Notes: generated from the sequence alone by a model not told the origin. Positions 6,780 to 12,672 are shown, numbered from the stretch's first letter. The stretch is 12,743 nt of DNA from UBA4823 sp034436035 (GCA_034436035.1 DAOTVW010000369.1:1-12743); one strand, 5' to 3'. A program made the numbers and translations.

Positions 6780-8072
6780 ATGGATAAATTTATCATTCAC
6801 GGTGGCGTACCATTGAAGGGGACAATGACACCTTCCGGAAATAAAAATTCTGCATTGCCATTGCTCGCTGCTTGCACCTTAACCGATGAACCTGTAATAC
6901 TCCACAATGTACCTGAAATTCGAGATGTATCCACTATGCGCCTTCTTTTGGAGAGCTTAGGGGTATCTATTTCGAAAATTGATGATCACACCTGGAAAGT
7001 ACAGGCAAAAAATGTGTACACCAAAGAAATTGACCCTGACCTTTGTCGTAATATTCGTGCTTCTATTTTATTAGCCGGACCGGTGCTGGCGCGCAGTGGG
7101 TATATCTTCTTGCCTCCACCGGGTGGTGACATCATTGGACGCCGTCGCGTTGATACCCATTTATTAGCCCTAAAAGCATTAGGTGCGACCGCTGAATATG
7201 ACCGAACGAAAAAACGTTTTTCTTTTTCAGCAAATGAGCTACGCGGTAATAATATTTTGCTAGATGAAGCTAGCGTCACCGCAACAGAAAATGCCATCAT
7301 GGCAGCAGTAAAAGCCAAAGGCACAACCATCATTCGAAATGCCGCATCGGAGCCGCATGTACAGGAATTGTGTCATTTTCTCAATACGCTCGGGGCAAAA
7401 ATCCATAATATCGGTTCCAATACCCTCACCATCGAAGGTGTAGATGAAATCCACGGAGGTGAATTTACCATCGGGCCAGATTACCTAGAAGTTGTTAGTT
7501 TTATTGGAGCGGCTGTAGTCACACATGGCTCCATACGGATTATCAATGCTGGAGCTCAGTATCTGGATATGATCAGCATTGTATTCCGACGCCTTGGTGT
7601 AGAGTGGATAAACGAGGGAGATGATATTATCGTGCCTGCAGAACAACGTCTAGAGATTCAACCAGACTTGGGTGATGCCATACCCGAAATCAGCGTTATG
7701 CCCTGGCCAGCATTCCCAACTGATTTAATGAGCATTGCAATCGTCATTGCTACTCAGGCAAAGGGGAGCGCACTTTTCCATGATTGGATGTACCCTTCCC
7801 GAATGTTTTTCCTGGACAAATTAGTGGCGATGGGGGCACAGATTGTTTTATGCGATCCACACCGCTGTATTGTGCAAGGACCTACGCAATTATATGGTGA
7901 GAATCTGGAAAGCCCCGATATTCGAGCAGGTATGACACTTGTTCTGGCAGCGTTAGCAGCGGAAGGTAAATCGGTAATTCGCAACGTCGGACAAATTGAT
8001 CGCGGTTATGAAAAAGTAGATGAAAAACTCCGCGCCCTGGGGGCGCGGATTGAACGTGTTAGTGAAAGTTAA
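6780..8072 (+). CDS. murA: UDP-N-acetylglucosamine 1-carboxyvinyltransferase (MurA), Cys-to-Asp active site
   Basis: Catalyses the first committed step of peptidoglycan synthesis in the cytoplasm, transferring enolpyruvyl from PEP to UDP-GlcNAc. The 430-residue length is typical. Visible family elements are SGNKNSALPLLAA with Lys22-Asn23, RASI at 93-96, the loop PPGGDIIGRRRVDTH (113-127), FPTD with Asp315 (equivalent to E. coli Asp305), an IRA triplet with Arg382 (equivalent to Arg397), and the C-terminal RGYEKVDEKLRALGARIERV. The loop residue that is Cys115 in E. coli is Asp117 here (codon 7128-7130), a change known from naturally fosfomycin-insensitive MurA enzymes such as that of Mycobacterium. 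GRRR replaces the common GxRP, and YLEVVSF replaces the usual RIExGTF, so this is a divergent branch. The alternative is a MurA-like paralogue with another substrate. ATG 6780 has GGAGA 7 bp upstream. The gene converges with trxA, 13 bp away. Confidence 0.9.
   Translation: MDKFIIHGGVPLKGTMTPSGNKNSALPLLAACTLTDEPVILHNVPEIRDVSTMRLLLESLGVSISKIDDHTWKVQAKNVYTKEIDPDLCRNIRASILLAGPVLARSGYIFLPPPGGDIIGRRRVDTHLLALKALGATAEYDRTKKRFSFSANELRGNNILLDEASVTATENAIMAAVKAKGTTIIRNAASEPHVQELCHFLNTLGAKIHNIGSNTLTIEGVDEIHGGEFTIGPDYLEVVSFIGAAVVTHGSIRIINAGAQYLDMISIVFRRLGVEWINEGDDIIVPAEQRLEIQPDLGDAIPEISVMPWPAFPTDLMSIAIVIATQAKGSALFHDWMYPSRMFFLDKLVAMGAQIVLCDPHRCIVQGPTQLYGENLESPDIRAGMTLVLAALAAEGKSVIRNVGQIDRGYEKVDEKLRALGARIERVSES
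8020..8049 (-). terminator. Intrinsic terminator for trxA, inside the murA 3' end
   Basis: TCCGCGCCC (8029-8037) and GGGCGCGGA (8041-8049) form a perfect, very GC-rich 9-bp inverted repeat with a 3-nt loop. Read on the minus strand it is followed at once by GTTTTTC, a T-run of five. Thus trxA transcripts, whose stop lies at 8086, would terminate within antisense murA sequence. On the plus strand there is no T-run after it, so murA is not stopped here. The repeat encodes the conserved LRALGARI of MurA, so coding constraint contributes to it. Confidence 0.55.
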
Positions 8073-8085
8073 AACGAAACTGTTG

Positions 8086-8448
8086 CTAATTTGTGGAGGA
8101 TGCTGGCGAGGAATTAACTACCTTTAAGAATTCGTTCACAGCTTCGCGAAGCATCGGTTCTGGTAAAGCCCCTACCTGACGATGAACGATCTTCCCATTA
8201 TGGACAAATAACATGGTTGGGATGCCTTGAATACCATACTTCATCGCCCATTGGGGATTATCATCCGTATTGACTTTTGCAATCAATACCTTCCCAGCTA
8301 GCTCTTTGGCTAATTTATCTAATACGGGAGCAACCATTTTACAAGGTCCACACCATGGTGCCCAAAAATCAACGATTACTGGGATAGGGGACTGCAAAAC
8401 AGTTTTCTCAAAAGCTGCATCGGTAACATGCACGGGTTGGTCAATCAT
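8086..8448 (-). CDS. trxA: Thioredoxin
   Basis: A cytosolic dithiol-disulphide oxidoreductase of 120 residues. The active site WCGPC lies at residues 32-36 in the standard context VDFWAPWCGPCKMVAPVLDKLA, and the cis-proline loop GIPTM has Pro77. The C-terminus carries a short polar tail (NSSPASSTN) beyond the usual fold of about 108 residues. AGGAG six bases before the ATG (8446-8448) sets the start. It has its own near-consensus promoter abutting the scpA promoter and converges on murA. No thioredoxin reductase gene is nearby. Confidence 0.95.
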   Translation of the reverse strand: MIDQPVHVTDAAFEKTVLQSPIPVIVDFWAPWCGPCKMVAPVLDKLAKELAGKVLIAKVNTDDNPQWAMKYGIQGIPTMLFVHNGKIVHRQVGALPEPMLREAVNEFLKVVNSSPASSTN

Positions 8449-8481
8449 TTCCTACTCCTAACTATAAATATTTTCGTCCCT

Positions 8482-8510
8482 AGTATAGCATTAACATCCA
8501 GAATTGTCAG
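8482..8510 (-). promoter_or_regulatory. trxA promoter
   Basis: On the minus strand CTGACA (8505-8510) and TATACT (8482-8487) are separated by exactly 17 bp, each one base from consensus. The predicted start is near 8475, giving a leader of about 27 nt with the AGGAG ribosome site. One base separates its -35 from the scpA -10 on the other strand. Confidence 0.8.
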
Positions 8511-8511
8511 G

Positions 8512-8517
8512 TATAAT
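8512..8517 (+). promoter_or_regulatory. -10 box of scpA (leaderless start)
   Basis: A perfect TATAAT ends 7 nt before the ATG at 8525, so the expected transcript would start on the A of ATG. No ribosome site is present before this ATG. A weak TTAACA lies 15 bp upstream as a possible -35. The element abuts the trxA -35 on the opposite strand. Confidence 0.55.
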
Positions 8518-8524
8518 TTTGCCA

Positions 8525-9304
8525 ATGTCACTCGGAATTCTTGCTCAATTTCCCAATTCTTATCAGGTAGAGACCGAAATATACCAGGGTCCATTAGATT
8601 TATTACTACAATTGATCGAAAAAGCGGAGTTGGATATCACCAAATTGGCTTTAGCACAAGTTACCGATCAATATTTGGCTTATTTGAAAACGTTAGATCA
8701 CCTTCAAACCAATGAAATCTCGGTATTTATTGTCATTGCAGCGAAATTGCTGCAAATAAAATCATCTGTCCTTTTACCTAAACCACGAGTAATCGATGAA
8801 GAACCAACTGATTTAGGAGATGAATTAGTCCAGCAGTTAATCGAATATAAGAAAATTCGCCAAGTCGCTCAATGGTTAGCAGCACGGGAAGCAAGAGGAT
8901 TACGAACCTATCTTCGAATTGCTCCCCCACCTAAAATTGAAAGTAAAATAGATTTCGAGGGCATTGATATCAATACATTGGCTTCGGCAGCCCGGATTGT
9001 TTTTACGCAATCCGTCGAAAACGGTGAGCTGGAAAAACAAATCATCCAGCCCGTCTATTCTATTCGAAACAAAATACAATTTATCATCTCAAAATTGAAT
9101 CAGGAAGGTAGTACAACGTTCCTGAAATTAATTAATAAAGTGCCATCACGTGTTGAAATCATGATCACATTCTTAGCATTATTAGAGTTGATAAAACAAA
9201 AACAAATCGATGTATATCAAGAGAACCTTTTCTCGGATATAGTCATCACACCTACAATGACAATAACAGAAAATTCAGCAATGAACAGCGAGTTTGATGA
9301 TTAA
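8525..9304 (+). CDS. scpA: Segregation and condensation protein A (ScpA, kleisin)
   Basis: The kleisin subunit that bridges the SMC heads and binds ScpB in the bacterial condensin complex on the nucleoid. The 259-residue protein has the diagnostic N-terminal helix region VETEIYQGPLDLLLQLIEKAELDI (about 15-38), KLLQIKSSVLLPKP (about 72-85), a charged middle segment, and a C-terminal winged-helix region (VEIMITFLALLELIKQKQI) that contacts the Smc head. The start at ATG 8525 is preferred over an in-frame TTG at 8504, because that TTG lies upstream of the TATAAT and the family begins close to the EGPLDLLL-type motif. scpB does not follow; hisS does, 112 bp later, with no recognisable motif in between apart from the hisS ribosome site. 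ScpB must therefore be encoded elsewhere. Confidence 0.93.
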   Translation: MSLGILAQFPNSYQVETEIYQGPLDLLLQLIEKAELDITKLALAQVTDQYLAYLKTLDHLQTNEISVFIVIAAKLLQIKSSVLLPKPRVIDEEPTDLGDELVQQLIEYKKIRQVAQWLAAREARGLRTYLRIAPPPKIESKIDFEGIDINTLASAARIVFTQSVENGELEKQIIQPVYSIRNKIQFIISKLNQEGSTTFLKLINKVPSRVEIMITFLALLELIKQKQIDVYQENLFSDIVITPTMTITENSAMNSEFDD

Positions 9305-9416
9305 TACCATCAGAAACCGGATCGCAGTCGAGCGTTTGCTAATTTTTCGAACACGAGGTAAATCCTGCAAGACAGTTTCCACAAATCGTAAAAGCTTAAC
9401 ATGAGGAGTTTATGGA

Positions 9417-10706
9417 ATGAAGCACATCATTAATCCCATCAAAGGCACCAGAGATTTTTATCCCGAAGTGAAAGCAGTGCACACCTGGATATACTCGAAA
9501 GTCCGCAAAGTTTCCGAAAAGTATGGTTATCAGGAATACGAAGGACCTTTTCTCGAATCGATTGAACTCTATGCAGCAAAATCAGGCGAAGAATTGGTCA
9601 AAGAACAGTCTTTTGTTTTCCCAGACCGAGGGGGGGATTTAATCACACTGCGCCCAGAACTAACACCTACACTGGCGCGAATGGTTGCACAAAGACAAAA
9701 ACAATTGGTTTATCCTTTGCGCTGGTGGTCATTTGGACCATTCTGGCGATATGAAAAACCTCAAAAAGGACGATCCCGCGAATTCTTTCAATGGAATATT
9801 GATTTAATCGGACTCAACTCGCCTCAAGCTGATGCAGAACTAATCGCAATTGTGGCAAATTTTTTCAAAGAAGTCGGACTAAATCCTCACCAAGTGAAGA
9901 TTTTTGTCAATGACCGAAAATTAATGGAATCCGAATTAAACGCATTGGGCATTCCAAACAGCGCTCAACCAACCGTGTTTCGATTAATTGACCGCAAGGA
10001 AAAAATGGCAGAGGTAGAGTGGATACAATATGCGGAAGCAGAAGGTCTTAATGTATCACAAATTAATGGGATTAAGACCATTCTGGAAGACAAAGATTTA
10101 TGGAAAAAGTCGGACAATCTAAATCAAGTCTTTGAAACCCTAGAAGCAGTTCATCTAATGCCTTATGTAGAATATGATCCCAATATTATTCGTGGGCTCG
10201 ACTACTATACCTCAACAGTTTTTGAAGCAAAAGATATTGGTGGAAACGTGCGTCGTTCCATCCTTGGGGGTGGACGTTATGATAACTTGCTTGCGGACGT
10301 AGGTGGTGAACCGCTTCCAGCTGTTGGGTTTGCAATGGGAGATGTGGTTATCTCTTTAATACTCGAAAGTTATGGTTGCATTCCCCCGCAAATATTCCAA
10401 CCACCCGCAAAAGTACTGGTAACAACATTTTCCGAAGAGACTATATTAGCTTCATTAGCATTAGCAGAGACGCTGCGCGAAAAAGGATTTAACATACTGA
10501 CCTATCCTGAAAATGCCAATTTAAACAAGCAATTGAAATATGCCGATCGAATGAAGATTCCCTACGTAATCATCCTTGGTCCAGATGAACTAGCGCAAAA
10601 TGCTTGCACATTGAAAAATCTTAGCACTGGAAAGCAAGATAGGGTATCTATTAAGGATATTTCTGAATTATTATCACAAATTCTTGCTGATGAAATTAAC
10701 TTGTGA
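9417..10706 (+). CDS. hisS: Histidyl-tRNA synthetase
   Basis: A class II aminoacyl-tRNA synthetase that charges tRNA-His in the cytoplasm. The 429-residue protein shows KGTRDFYP (9-16), the first part of the catalytic fold with RPELTPTLARM (79-89), motif 2 as FWRYEKPQKGRSREFFQ (109-125), the histidine-specific RGLDYYTSTVFE (259-270) and motif 3 with GGGRYD (284-289) and AVGFAMG. The C-terminal domain (about 330-429) is the anticodon-binding fold. These specific motifs separate it from the HisZ paralogue of histidine biosynthesis, which lacks RGLDYYT. The start at ATG 9417 has GAGGAG 8 bp upstream; an out-of-frame ATG lies at 9412. The tRNA-His gene begins 19 bp after its stop. Confidence 0.96.
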   Translation: MKHIINPIKGTRDFYPEVKAVHTWIYSKVRKVSEKYGYQEYEGPFLESIELYAAKSGEELVKEQSFVFPDRGGDLITLRPELTPTLARMVAQRQKQLVYPLRWWSFGPFWRYEKPQKGRSREFFQWNIDLIGLNSPQADAELIAIVANFFKEVGLNPHQVKIFVNDRKLMESELNALGIPNSAQPTVFRLIDRKEKMAEVEWIQYAEAEGLNVSQINGIKTILEDKDLWKKSDNLNQVFETLEAVHLMPYVEYDPNIIRGLDYYTSTVFEAKDIGGNVRRSILGGGRYDNLLADVGGEPLPAVGFAMGDVVISLILESYGCIPPQIFQPPAKVLVTTFSEETILASLALAETLREKGFNILTYPENANLNKQLKYADRMKIPYVIILGPDELAQNACTLKNLSTGKQDRVSIKDISELLSQILADEINL

Positions 10707-10712
10707 TAAAAT
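10684..10712 (+). promoter_or_regulatory. Possible promoter of tRNA-His within the hisS 3' end
   Basis: TTGCTG (10684-10689) and TAAAAT (10707-10712) are 17 bp apart, and the predicted start near 10719 lies just before the tRNA 5' end. The -35 is only a partial match. If active, the tRNA can be made apart from hisS even though it directly follows it. Confidence 0.4.
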
Positions 10713-10725
10713 TTATACCGTCGAT

Positions 10726-10798
10726 GGTGCCAGTAGCTCAACGGCAGAGCATCGCACTGTGGATGCGAGGGCTGTGGGTTCGAAACCCATCTGGCACC
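10726..10798 (+). tRNA. tRNA-His (anticodon GTG)
   Basis: The cloverleaf folds by eye: acceptor GTGCCAG with CTGGCAC, D stem GCTC/GAGC, anticodon stem TCGCA/TGCGA around the loop CTGTGGA with anticodon GTG at 10759-10761, and T arm GTGGG-TTCGAAA-CCCAT. The extra 5' guanosine (G-1, 10726) faces C73 (10798), the identity mark of tRNA-His. The complete CCA is not encoded, since only CA follows C73. It lies directly behind hisS, its own charging enzyme. Confidence 0.95.
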
Positions 10799-10803
10799 CA
10801 ATT

Positions 10804-10832
10804 CGGTGAACTCATTATTGATGAGTTCACCG
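10804..10832 (+). terminator. Hairpin terminator after tRNA-His
   Basis: CGGTGAACTCAT (10804-10815) and ATGAGTTCACCG (10821-10832) are a perfect 12-bp inverted repeat with a 5-nt loop, six bases after the tRNA. The following tract (TTATTCATTATAT) is only moderately T-rich, so termination is likely but not textbook. Confidence 0.75.
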
Positions 10833-10842
10833 TTATTCATTA

Positions 10843-10848
10843 TATAAT
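10843..10848 (+). promoter_or_regulatory. Possible -10 box of the PPOX-family gene
   Basis: TATAAT stands 24 bp before the ATG at 10873, directly after the tRNA-His terminator. No fitting -35 is seen, because that position falls inside the terminator hairpin. It would give a short leader that still includes the GGAGAG ribosome site. Confidence 0.4.
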
Positions 10849-10872
10849 ACATACACTTATTTGGAGAGATTT

Positions 10873-11262
10873 ATGAAAATTCCACAGGAATATATAGATT
10901 TATTTCAAAAAAAGGCATTTGCCCACTTGGCAACTTTGATGCCAGATGGCAGCCCGCAAGTCACTCCAATTTGGATTGATTATGATGGTGAATTCATTTT
11001 ATTTAATAGCGCTTTAGGCCGTCAAAAAGATCGCAATATTCGCCGTGACAATCGGGTAGCCATTAGCATTCAGGATCCAGATAATCCTTACCGTTATCTA
11101 CAAATCCGCGGCAAAGTGATAGAAATAACCGAAAAAGGCGCAGATGCGCACATCGATAAACTAGCCTTTAAATATTTAGGTGTAGAAAAATATCCCCACC
11201 GAAATCCTGATGAGGTTCGTTTAATTTATAAAGTAAAAATTGAGCACATCCAAAAAAGGTAA
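10873..11262 (+). CDS. PPOX-class flavin split-barrel protein, probable F420- or flavin-dependent oxidoreductase
   Basis: A 129-residue single-domain protein of the pyridoxamine-5'-phosphate-oxidase-like split-barrel superfamily. It shows the typical opening helix (IPQEYIDLFQKKAFAHLATL), the strand pair with DGSPQVTPIWIDYDG, the region FNSALGRQKDRNIRRDNRVAISI, and YRYLQIRGKVIEI. The family includes F420H2-dependent reductases (FDOR-B), FMN enzymes and haem binders. GRQKDRNIRRD is like the phosphate-binding stretch of the F420/FMN members, so a redox role is probable, but the cofactor cannot be fixed by eye. The start is ATG 10873, with GGAGAG (10863-10868) 4 bp upstream; an in-frame TTG at 10861 overlaps that ribosome site and is rejected. 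It converges with the methyltransferase gene with a 4-bp gap and no terminator between. Confidence 0.85.
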   Translation: MKIPQEYIDLFQKKAFAHLATLMPDGSPQVTPIWIDYDGEFILFNSALGRQKDRNIRRDNRVAISIQDPDNPYRYLQIRGKVIEITEKGADAHIDKLAFKYLGVEKYPHRNPDEVRLIYKVKIEHIQKR

Positions 11263-11266
11263 TCTA

Positions 11267-12154
11267 TTACGCTATTTTTCTCAAAACTTGAACCATTGCT
11301 TGAATATGCTCTGGTGAACTCCCACAACATGCACCAATGAAGTGAACCCCGAATTGGCTTACTCTCTCCGCATGTTCCGCCATTACCTCGGGAGTCCCAT
11401 CATAAACAAGATTCCCTTCAATTAATTTCGGTATGCCTGCGTTGGCTTTCGCAATGAGGGTAACATCTGGATCAACGGCACGCATTTTTGCAATTGCAGC
11501 TTCTAGTTCTTGAGGACCCTTTCCACAATTGGCTCCTACCGCACTTAATTGATACTGCTTTCCTAACTCAACCAGTTGTTCCGGGGTATTACCCATCATC
11601 GTTCGCCCGCGACTTTCAAAAGACATTGTTGCAACAATAGGTAATGTAGTTACCGATTTTGCACCTTCAACGGCTGCTTTTACTTCATTTATATCGCTCA
11701 TTGTCTCAATCCAAATTACATCCACACCACCGCTAGATAGTGCAGCTGCCTGCTCTGCAAAAGCCTGCTTAGCATCCTCAAAAGTTAATACGCCCAATGG
11801 TTTCATCATTTCACCAGTCGGGCCAATGTCACCAGCAACTACAACCATATCGCCAAATTCATCTGCCACCTGACGAGCTAATTTGGCAGCATTTAAGTTA
11901 ATTTCCCGCACTTGGTTATCAAGACCATGTCGTTTCAAACGGAAACAATTCCCCCCAAAAGTATTGGTCAAGATAATATTCGAACCAGCTTGGATATATT
12001 CCCGGTGAATTTCTGCAACGACCTCGGGGTGCTGCATATTCATTTTTTCGGGAGCCTCTCCAGCTTGTAAACCACGCGCCATCAACATGGTTCCCATAGC
12101 CCCATCTAATATGATTACCTTTGAAGAAGAAAGAAGTTGTTCAAATCGGTTCAT
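11267..12154 (-). CDS. Homocysteine S-methyltransferase domain protein (MetH N-terminal type)
   Basis: A zinc-dependent enzyme domain that activates homocysteine for methylation to methionine. The 295-residue protein is one TIM-barrel domain: VIILDGAMGTML (13-24), LTNTFGGN (62-69), a GDIGPTGE element (108-115), and the three zinc-binding cysteines Cys210 in GANCGKGP and Cys276-Cys277 in GACCGSSPEHI. It lacks the folate- and cobalamin-binding domains of full MetH, so either the methyl donor is S-methylmethionine/SAM or the other domains are separate proteins; the sequence resembles the MetH N-domain more than MmuM. AGGAGGTAA-like sequence (minus strand, 12163-12168) about 8 bp before the ATG sets the start. 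The gene lies 29 bp downstream of tRNA-Met on the same strand. Confidence 0.88.
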   Translation of the reverse strand: MNRFEQLLSSSKVIILDGAMGTMLMARGLQAGEAPEKMNMQHPEVVAEIHREYIQAGSNIILTNTFGGNCFRLKRHGLDNQVREINLNAAKLARQVADEFGDMVVVAGDIGPTGEMMKPLGVLTFEDAKQAFAEQAAALSSGGVDVIWIETMSDINEVKAAVEGAKSVTTLPIVATMSFESRGRTMMGNTPEQLVELGKQYQLSAVGANCGKGPQELEAAIAKMRAVDPDVTLIAKANAGIPKLIEGNLVYDGTPEVMAEHAERVSQFGVHFIGACCGSSPEHIQAMVQVLRKIA

Positions 12155-12174
12155 CGTCTGTTACCTCCAAAATT

Positions 12175-12182
12175 AAAAAAAA
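12175..12182 (-). terminator. T-run directly after tRNA-Met
   Basis: Eight T in a row on the minus strand follow the tRNA 3' end by one base. With the tRNA acceptor stem acting as the only helix, this may end part of the transcripts or aid 3' processing. Readthrough into the methyltransferase gene 20 bp further is possible. Confidence 0.35.
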
Positions 12183-12183
12183 G

Positions 12184-12255
12184 TGGCGAGGGTGAGACTT
12201 GAACTCACAACCAAGGGCTTATGAGTCCCCTGCTCCACCGTTGAGCTACCTCGCC
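12184..12255 (-). tRNA. tRNA-Met (anticodon CAT, elongator type)
   Basis: On the minus strand the acceptor GGCGAGG pairs with CCTCGCC, followed by discriminator A. The D stem is GCTC/GAGC, the anticodon loop is CTCATAA, and the T arm is TGAGT-TCAAGT-CTCA-like. The context AGGGGACTCATAA matches common elongator tRNA-Met. An initiator is excluded because pair 1-72 is a G-C pair and no run of three G-C pairs flanks the anticodon loop. tRNA-Ile2 with a modified CAT remains possible. The last stem pair before the loop is A31 facing G39, a mismatch where the usual sequence has T39. CCA is not encoded. Confidence 0.85.
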
Positions 12256-12264
12256 AATTTCATC

Positions 12265-12306
12265 GCTATATATGGCGTATCGCCTCACGATAACGGCTAT
12301 ATATGG
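12265..12306. repeat. Paired 11-bp repeats in an imperfect inverted arrangement
   Basis: GCTATATATGG occurs at 12265-12275 and again at 12296-12306. Because TATATA is self-complementary and TATCG (12278-12282) faces CGATA (12288-12292) around a 5-nt loop, the whole stretch can also fold as an imperfect hairpin. It lies just upstream of the tRNA-Met 5' end and could hold its promoter or an operator. Confidence 0.5.
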
Positions 12307-12398
12307 GGTGTTTTTGACTTATTAAAATTGCACTTTTGGGACAGTCCCTTGCTCTAATTGTAATGATAAATCGGGTGAAGTCAAGGTTTTTTGACCAT

Positions 12399-12435
12399 TA
12401 CTGAGCAGTCAATTTTTAAAATTTGTTGCTCAGTA
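12399..12435. repeat. 37-bp imperfect palindrome
   Basis: TACTGAGCA (12399-12407) and TGCTCAGTA (12427-12435) are perfect 9-bp inverted repeats. Between them, after a 3x3 mismatch, AATTTT and AAAATT pair again around a single central T. No T-run follows on either side beyond the inner AT stem. It could be an operator, a bidirectional terminator or a remnant of a small non-autonomous element. Confidence 0.6.
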
Positions 12436-12549
12436 TGAAGGCACATTGAAGATTAAAGGATGATTATAATTATTAGAAAAATACTACACGAATGTTAGAT
12501 TAATTCGATTAGAAAATAACTATTTCGGGAAAAAATTCAATGTTAGCCC

Positions 12550-12578
12550 TTGACAGTAAGCAACAAGTGTGCTACGAT
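12550..12578 (+). promoter_or_regulatory. Strong sigma-70-type promoter of the last gene
   Basis: TTGACA (12550-12555), a perfect -35, is separated by exactly 17 bp from TACGAT (12573-12578), which matches the -10 consensus at its key positions. The sequence upstream is AT-rich. The predicted start near 12585 gives a leader of about 88 nt. This is the best -35/-10 pair in the window. Confidence 0.85.
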
Positions 12579-12601
12579 AACGTAAACTACACGAGGTACG
12601 C

Positions 12602-12653
12602 GCCCGGTAGACGAAAAAGCCGTTATGGCCAAAGTCTGCCGGGCTTTTATTTT
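12602..12653 (+). terminator. Leader terminator/attenuator before the last gene
   Basis: GCCCGGTAGAC (12602-12612) pairs with GTCTGCCGGGC (12634-12644), 11 pairs with one G-U, enclosing a small GCC/GGC hairpin (12619-12629), and is followed by TTTTATTTT. It lies between the promoter at 12550 and the start codon at 12673. As an intrinsic terminator in a 5' leader it implies attenuation. CTAC (12587-12590) could pair with GTAG (12607-12610) as a weak competing helix, but no convincing antiterminator or known riboswitch core is visible. Confidence 0.7.
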
Positions 12654-12672
12654 AACCACTTGGAGGTGTCAA

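Larger units (their letters stand above)
12256..12549. other. Gene-free AT-rich intergenic region with palindromes
   Basis: No convincing gene is seen on either strand. The region holds an imperfect inverted repeat built on two copies of an 11-bp direct repeat (12265-12306), the palindrome GGGACaGTCCC (12338-12348), a short inverted repeat GTCAA/TTGAC (12380-12395), a 37-bp imperfect palindrome (12399-12435), then very AT-rich sequence up to the promoter at 12550, which may act as an UP element. The left part must contain the minus-strand promoter of tRNA-Met; TATATA on that strand about 12 bp before the tRNA is a candidate -10. Confidence 0.6.

Noticed and set aside
8504..8524. Upstream TTG start for scpA
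   Set aside because: It would lie upstream of and across the TATAAT element, and the family signature begins soon after the ATG at 8525.
9305..9416. T-box or other leader upstream of hisS
   Set aside because: The gap is only 112 bp, and I see neither a T-box core, a specifier hairpin nor a terminator.
10861..10872. TTG start at 10861 for the PPOX-family gene
   Set aside because: It overlaps the GGAGAG ribosome site that serves the ATG at 10873, and the extra four residues are not typical of the family.
12587..12644. Resemblance of CTAC-ACGAGG-...-GTAG to a guanidine-III (ykkC-III) riboswitch
   Set aside because: The ACGAGG core and a matching first stem are present, but the second pseudoknot stem and the GGACAAG-like segment are missing, so it is probably chance.
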